From an uncultured Collinsella sp. (GTDB taxonomy: Bacteria; Actinomycetota; Coriobacteriia; Coriobacteriales; Coriobacteriaceae): a stretch of 10,802 nt of DNA. The DNA is taken from contig URIK01000061.1 of assembly GCA_900547855.1 (NCBI GenBank), forward strand, positions 1-10,802, in the 5' to 3' direction. Position numbers and translations under genes: made by a program. Under the pieces are notes generated by a model. The model made no database searches. It was not told the DNA's origin and saw nothing but the letters and a program-made list of their open reading frames with translations. Below are positions 6,334 through 10,802 of this stretch, piece by piece (position 1 is the stretch's first letter; each line of letters begins with the position of its first letter).

Positions 6334-7155
6334 ATGGACGCCACCTTCAGCCACATCAAAGCCGTGTTCTGCGATATCGACGGTACGCTGCTCACGAGCC
6401 AGCACACGGTGTCCCCGCGCACCGTGGCGGCGATCCGCGCCCTGCGCGAGCGCGGCGTGCTCTTTGGCCTGTGCACCGGGCGCGACGCCCACGCGACCGA
6501 GGCCATGTACGAGCTCTGGGGCATCGAAGGCCTGGTGGACGTGCTCGTGGGCTGCGGTGGCGCCGAGGTCATCGACCGCGCGCACGACATCAACGAGCTG
6601 AGCTATCCGCTGCCGGGCGAGACCATCGCGCGCATCTGCAAGCACATGGCGGACCTTCCGGCAACACCCGTCTGCCCCCGAGACGGCGTGTTCTACGTGC
6701 CCGAGAGCAACGCGTGCGTCGAGCACCTGTCGCGCGTCGACGGCGTGCCCTACCGGGTGGTCGATTTTGCCGAGTTTTTGCGCGAGCCGCAGCCCAAGGT
6801 GATGTTTACCATGGCGCCCGAGGTAATGCCGCGGGTGATTGAGCGGGCGTCGACGTTTGCCGATGACACTGTTAAGGCGGCGTCTCTGCAAACCACGCAG
6901 TGGCTCTACGAGTTCATGGACCCGCGCGTGTCCAAGACGCGCGGCCTTGTGCGCGTGGCGGAGCTCAACGACATGGAGCTCCAGGACATCTGCGTGTTTG
7001 GCGATGCCGATAACGACACCCGCATGGTGGCTGACGCCGGCGTGGGCGTGGCTATGGTAAACGGCAGCGCCGCCACCCGCGCCGCCGCCGATTTTGTAAC
7101 CGCGAGCAACGACAAAGACGGCATCGCGATCTTTATCGAGGAACATCTGCTATAG
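6334..7155 (+). CDS. Cof-type HAD-IIB family phosphatase
   Basis: A 273-residue haloacid dehalogenase superfamily hydrolase, probably a cytoplasmic phosphatase acting on sugar phosphates, nucleotides or related metabolites; the true substrate cannot be told. Motif I is DIDGT at 14-18, with nucleophile D14 and acid/base D16. Motif II is CTGRD at 47-51, motif III lysine 201 (VSKTRGL), and motif IV GDADND at 223-228 with metal-binding aspartates. The stretch of about 80-190 between motifs II and III fits the large C2 cap of the Cof/HAD-IIB subgroup, and the length is typical. AGAAAGG at 6322-6328 supports the ATG at 6334. The open frame extends back to 6157, but that part lies across the hairpin and promoter region and is not likely coding. 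It appears monocistronic. Confidence 0.92.
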   Translation: MDATFSHIKAVFCDIDGTLLTSQHTVSPRTVAAIRALRERGVLFGLCTGRDAHATEAMYELWGIEGLVDVLVGCGGAEVIDRAHDINELSYPLPGETIARICKHMADLPATPVCPRDGVFYVPESNACVEHLSRVDGVPYRVVDFAEFLREPQPKVMFTMAPEVMPRVIERASTFADDTVKAASLQTTQWLYEFMDPRVSKTRGLVRVAELNDMELQDICVFGDADNDTRMVADAGVGVAMVNGSAATRAAADFVTASNDKDGIAIFIEEHLL

Positions 7156-7168
7156 CGCCGGGGGAGAA

Positions 7169-7201
7169 CCACCGCAAAGGGGGCAGGCTCCTTTGCGGTG
7201 G
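7169..7201 (+). terminator. Terminator-like hairpin, 33-bp family copy C
   Basis: CCACCGCAAAGG (7169-7180) pairs perfectly with CCTTTGCGGTGG (7190-7201), with a 9-nt loop (GGGCAGGCT). Compared with copy A, one A-T pair has become G-C on both arms. No T-run follows, so unlike A and B it is not a classical intrinsic terminator. It lies 13 bp after the HAD stop codon. Confidence 0.7.
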
Positions 7202-7342
7202 CCTCTGGCGATTTGGGTGAATTGATACCTAAAATCTGCGCGAAAATTCAAATATCGTTGTCTGAACATCATGCTTCAAACCACCGGTGAGTTAAAGATA
7301 TTCCCATCAATTTGGTAGTCTATTCCTCCCGGTTAATGATCT

Positions 7343-7373
7343 ATCGTTCACGGTCGATTTTCGACCGTTCACA
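7343..7373 (+). promoter_or_regulatory. Candidate LytTR-type regulator site (21-bp-spaced direct repeat)
   Basis: CGTTCAC occurs at 7345-7351 and 7366-7372, exactly 21 bp apart, or two helical turns. Extended, ATCGTTCAC and ACCGTTCAC match 7 and 8 of 9 positions of the LytTR half-site pattern as I recall it. LytTR regulators bind two such half-sites at about this spacing. CGGTCGA/TCGACCG (7351-7367) forms a small palindrome between them, an alternative explanation of the signal. A weak TTGAGC (7386-7391) and TAAAAT (7411-7416) follow. Confidence 0.35.
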
Positions 7374-7540
7374 GGACGCATGCTCTTGAGCAAAATGTTG
7401 TGCAAATAAATAAAATGCTATTAAAAAATGATAACTAGCTTAATTACCAGTAGAAATAGATATTTCATAGCGAATAAACGAAGGTAAATCCGAGCAAATG
7501 TCAAGAGAATTGAGAATTCGCTACAAAACTATCGGTATTT

Positions 7541-7570
7541 TTGCTTAGATGTTCAAACAATCGTTACAAT
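7541..7570 (+). promoter_or_regulatory. Putative promoter of the surface protein gene
   Basis: TACAAT at 7565-7570 is a good -10 box; TTGCTT at 7541-7546, 18 bp upstream, is a weak -35. Transcription from here would start near 7577, downstream of the upstream in-frame ATG at 7549, which fits translation from 7660. Confidence 0.4.
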
Positions 7571-7584
7571 ATGTACTACAAGCG

Positions 7585-7605
7585 TGCGCAATTACAGATT
7601 GCGCA
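7585..7605 (+). promoter_or_regulatory. Leader hairpin
   Basis: TGCGCAAT (7585-7592) and ATTGCGCA (7598-7605) form an 8-bp perfect inverted repeat with a 5-nt loop. It lies just downstream of the putative promoter and 40 bp before the ribosome site. No T-run follows. It could be a 5' UTR stabilising hairpin or a repressor operator. Confidence 0.5.
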
Positions 7606-7659
7606 GATACGTTTGATAGTGAAAGAGCAAGATCGCGGTCTCTTGGGGAGGAGACATCG

Positions 7660-10600
7660 ATGAAAGCGAATTCAGAAAAAACTAAGCAGAGTAAAAAAGC
7701 GACGCGCCGTGTACTGGCAGGCGTTTTGTGCGGAGCATCCGTTTTGAGCCTGGTACTGTCGCTCGTCATGCCTCCGATCTCGCAGGCCATTGCCAACGAT
7801 GCCCAGACGGTTTCTACCGAGAAGACTGTGACGGAGGATTCCTCAACTGAGTCTACTGATGTAGACAACACCAACAACGGGGATACCGAAAACCAGAATA
7901 GTGACGAGACTGAGAGCGGCGAGTCTAACACCATTGCCACTGAGGCCGATCAGCCGTCAGACGACGCAGGGGTCGGGGATGCTGCGCAGCCTGTCGAAGA
8001 CGACACTAATGGTGAAGACGCAATCGCGCTTGCCGCAGGGAATGAATCGGATCATAAAATTAGCAGCGGGGAAGAGCTGAGCACAAAGCTCCTTAACCCG
8101 GATCTGCGCGATAACAACGGTGCTGCTACTTTTGAGCTAGCTGCTGATATTGAGTATGATGAAGAGATTTTGCTTGAAGGGGCAAACACCAAGATCACCT
8201 TGGACTTAAATGGCTTCAAGATTAAGCACGAGAGTTCAAATCAGCCTTTGTTCAGTATCACCGGTGGCGCGACGCTGACTGTCAAGGACGGCACGCAAAC
8301 CGCTCCGACAGAGCCCCCGTTTAATCAAGAAAAAATGAACGGCAATCTCGCTTCAATGGAATGCGACGATTCCAACATCCCGAACAAACTTACCTACTAC
8401 GTAACCGAATCGGTCGCAAAAGGAACCGGTACAACCGAGACCCTTAAAGAGTATAAGGTTGATATCAAGGGTGCTATCGTGGCATGCGGTGACAATGCCG
8501 ACCTGAAGCTCGTTAATCTCTACAAAACTGGTACGTTTAACCTCGAGAGTGGCACGATCACGCAACAGCAGAATAGCGGAGATCAAAAAAACAGTGTTAA
8601 CAGTTTGGTTTATGCCGAGGAAGGTTCTATCGTCAATATGAGCGGCGGCTACGTTTGCGGTGCAACCTCTATGAACTATGGCGCAGGCATCGAACTTGGC
8701 ACCATGAACAACAGCGGCGCGACTCTTAATCTCACCGGTGGCGTGATCGCGGGCAACTACGCTCGCATTGGCGGCGGTGTGAACGCTTACGGCTCTAAAA
8801 TTAACATGACTGGTGGTACGATTTCCGGTAACGGTACGTTCAAGGATTTGCCGGGTTATGGCGCGGGCATCTGTGCGCAGAACTCTGATGTGACCGTATC
8901 GGATGGCTACGTGACCAATAACAATTGCCAGTTCGATTACATAAAACAGGGCATGAAGGATAAACACGAGGGCAACGGTTGTCACGGCGGCGGTGGTATC
9001 GCTGCTTTCAATGGTGGCAGTCTTACAATTAACGGTGGTTACATTACCGGTAACTATTCTGCTGAGGCTGGCGGCGGTATTTATGCTGGCGCTTGGGGTC
9101 AGGCCCTTTCCTCGTTTAAGTTCTCTGGTGGAACCATCGCCAGTAACGTGGCGCAAAACTCGGAGGGCGGCGGTATCCGTATCGCTGCGCCTACCGTTGG
9201 TGTGTTTGAAGTGCCGAAAGGTTCACACGCTTATATCACTAACAATACGACCAATACCACCAACGACTGGGGCGGCGGTGGCGTATTCGTCCAGGGCTAC
9301 GGCGACAACGTTCAGGCGGCAAGCCTCAAGATATATAACGCTCTGATTACCAAGAATGATGCCCAGGGCTTTGGCGGCGGCTTTGCCGCCTGCCCGACCG
9401 GCGAGACGGCGATTACCAACACCGATGGTATTGCGATTTTTGGCAACACTGACAAAAACGGCGAGCATCGATCGGGTGGCACCCACGGCAAGAATGACGA
9501 CGCGGATAAAAGCAATGACGATGACAGCAAAGGCGAAATAACTGAAGGGTTTAAAAATGCCGGTCACCGGGATCTTTTTCTTATTCGCGATCAGAAGACT
9601 AGCAATAATTATATCGCAGCCGTAACGGGTCAGATGCTTGTCGACGGTGCTGCCAATTGGACGGGCATGATCGACGGTCAGCCTACGACCATCGGCAAGT
9701 ACGATGGCGCCCAAGCTAAGTACATGATTGGCCTCGATGCAAATCCTTCCGAATATGATCAAGGGCAGGCTGTTAGTAATGCCAGGCTCTTCATCACGGG
9801 CAACACATCCAACGTCCACGGTGGCGGCATCATGACCAACGGAAACGTTGTCGCCGGCTCCACCACGCAGGTGAGTGTGTATCCCAAGATGAAGCTCAAC
9901 GGCATTAAGGCACTGACGGGCCGCAAGCTCGAGAAAGACGAGTTCGAGTTCGAACTGCTCAAGCAGAATCCGATTGTTGACGAGAATGGCAAGCCGATTG
10001 TTGACGAGAATGGCAAGCCTTTATACACAGTTCCGAGCTTTGACTCCAACTCCAAAGATAAGCTTCAGCTCAATGGCTGCTCGGTTGTCGGTACGGTGAG
10101 AAACGACATAGATGGAAACTTTACCTTTGATCTGGGTGAAGTTTATGCCGATGAGAATCTTGTTTACTACTTGGTAGAGGTTCCGGGCACGGACGAGGGC
10201 GTGGCTTACGACGAGACTATCTACAAAATAGATCCTACGGTTGTGGAGGATACGGGCAAGACGCACTACGTGCTTGGCATTAAATACACGTATTACGAAG
10301 TCAAGAGCGTTTCAGTAACAAAGGTAAAAAAAGACGGCGCTGGCGCAAAAACGTCAGAAACAGAATCGGCAGCCATCGCAGCGGCTGAAGGCGAAAACGC
10401 TGCTACCATTACGCTTACCAGTGGTGCAACTTTCACCAACAAGTGCCCCAGTCGTTCCTGGACTCCTGAGGCGACTAAGGTCGTTGAGGGTGGCGAGATG
10501 AAGGCGTTTACGCTTCAACTTGCGGAAGACAGCGAATTTAAAAACATCATCGGTACTGCCGTGACCTCTGGTTCTGAGAAGACGCAGACGCTTTCGTTCA

Positions 10601-10754
10601 AGGACAAAAGAAATGAAACGATTGAGCTCAAGTACTCGCTCTCAGATATCAGGAATAATCCCGACCCGGGTGGTTCCACGGGTAGCTCTTTCAAGATCTT
10701 TACGTACTATGTGCGCGAGGAAACCGACGGTCCGCAGTTCTCGCACTACACGTA
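7660..10754 (+). CDS. Secreted beta-helix surface protein with FctA/Spy0128-like pilin domains (3' end missing)
   Basis: At least 1,031 residues of an exported protein, probably an adhesin or pilus-type surface component. Residues 1-45 are a signal peptide: basic KKATRR, a hydrophobic core, and cleavage near AIA/ND. Residues about 46-128 are an acidic Ser/Thr/Glu linker. Residues about 150-735 look like a right-handed parallel beta-helix, with recurring turns of SGG/TGGxIxxN followed by GGGI, for example TGGVIAGNYARIGGGV at 359-374, TGGTISGN, NGGYITGNYSAEAGGGI and SGGTIASN. A hydrophilic acidic insert sits near 597-632. From 742, KLNGIKALTGRKLEKDEFEF and later GNFTFDLGEVY with VYYLVEVPG match the FctA/Spy0128 isopeptide pilin fold. 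A second such domain starts near 934 (PEATKVVEGGEMKAFTLQL). A sorting signal would lie past the cut. GGGGAGG at 7645-7651 sets the ATG at 7660. Its GC is lower than the metabolic genes, suggesting transfer or fast turnover. Final residues read past 10754 are adapter. Confidence 0.85.
9970..10017 (+). repeat. Perfect 24-bp tandem duplication inside the surface protein gene
   Basis: Two identical 24-bp units (9970-9993 and 9994-10017), in frame, encode the peptide PIVDENGK twice in a row in the first FctA-like domain. The match is perfect at DNA level, including third codon positions, so the duplication is recent or maintained. Confidence 0.95.
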
Positions 10755-10802
10755 CTGTCTCTTATACACATCTGACGCTGCCGACGACTAGTCGAGTGTA
10801 GA
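10755..10802 (-). other. Untrimmed Nextera Read 1/i5/P5 adapter (not genomic)
   Basis: Positions 10755-10787 are the reverse complement of the Nextera Read 1 transposase adapter, starting with the Tn5 mosaic end. Positions 10788-10795 (CTAGTCGA) occupy the i5 index place; from memory the reverse complement TCGACTAG is Nextera XT S513. Positions 10796-10802 (GTGTAGA) begin the P5 complement. The peptide CLLYTSDAADD is adapter translation. Confidence 0.98.

Larger units (their letters stand above)
7202..7659 (+). other. AT-richer non-coding leader region of the surface protein gene
   Basis: A 458-bp stretch with no convincing gene and visibly lower GC than the upstream genes, including a run near 7391-7445 that is mostly A and T. 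It contains a direct repeat around a small palindrome (7345-7372), a promoter-like pair (7541-7570), a hairpin (7585-7605) and a tandem GAGAATT pair (7505-7518). The frame of the downstream gene is open back to 7549, but that 37-residue extension starts with no ribosome site and is probably untranslated. Confidence 0.6.

Noticed and set aside
5284..7146. Long open frame on the - strand (620 codons) across the MFS and HAD genes
   Set aside because: It is antisense to two genes with clear motifs, passes through both hairpins and the intergenic region, and its translation is His/Arg-rich with no recognisable domain, as expected of a shadow frame in GC-rich DNA.
7549..7659. 37-residue upstream extension of the surface protein
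   Set aside because: It has no ribosome site at 7549, would bury the signal peptide behind a hydrophilic stretch, and lies upstream of or across the likely transcription start. The ATG at 7660 has a strong GGGGAGG.

Overview
The window is 10,802 bases long, but only positions 50-10754 are genomic. Both ends carry untrimmed Illumina Nextera adapter, index and P7/P5 tail sequence. The DNA between them is GC-rich, all genes lie on the + strand, and the intergenic regions hold small repeated hairpins. Gene content and style suggest a gut Coriobacteriia, most likely Collinsella; this rests on recognition, not on a marker gene or a database search.

Layout: (i) the C-terminal ATPase domain of an ABC exporter, cut by the left adapter (50-694); (ii) a lone DUF559/Vsr-like nuclease-fold protein (910-1947), bracketed by two direct copies of a 65-bp palindromic repeat; (iii) a molybdenum-cofactor pair, moaA (2181-3236) followed 4 bp later by a MoaC-MobB fusion (3241-4542), then a strong terminator; (iv) an MFS efflux-type transporter (4831-6111), followed by a third, inverted 65-bp repeat; (v) a Cof-type HAD phosphatase (6334-7155); (vi) an AT-richer 458-bp leader; (vii) the 5' part of a large secreted beta-helix protein with FctA/Spy0128-like pilin domains (7660-10754), cut by the right adapter.

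How the genes work together: MoaA and the MoaC part carry out the two steps from GTP to cyclic pyranopterin monophosphate. The MobB part belongs to the last stage, attachment of guanine nucleotide to molybdopterin, so the two genes supply the start and a helper for the end of the pathway. The other genes look like independent units separated by hairpins.

The most interesting signals outside the genes are two small hairpin families. One is a 65-bp element present three times, once inverted, with two copies flanking the nuclease gene. The other is a 33-bp terminator-like hairpin, also present three times, with a compensatory base-pair change; two of its copies share a downstream stretch leading straight into a promoter-like sequence. 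Upstream of the surface protein there is a 21-bp-spaced direct repeat resembling a LytTR-type regulator site.
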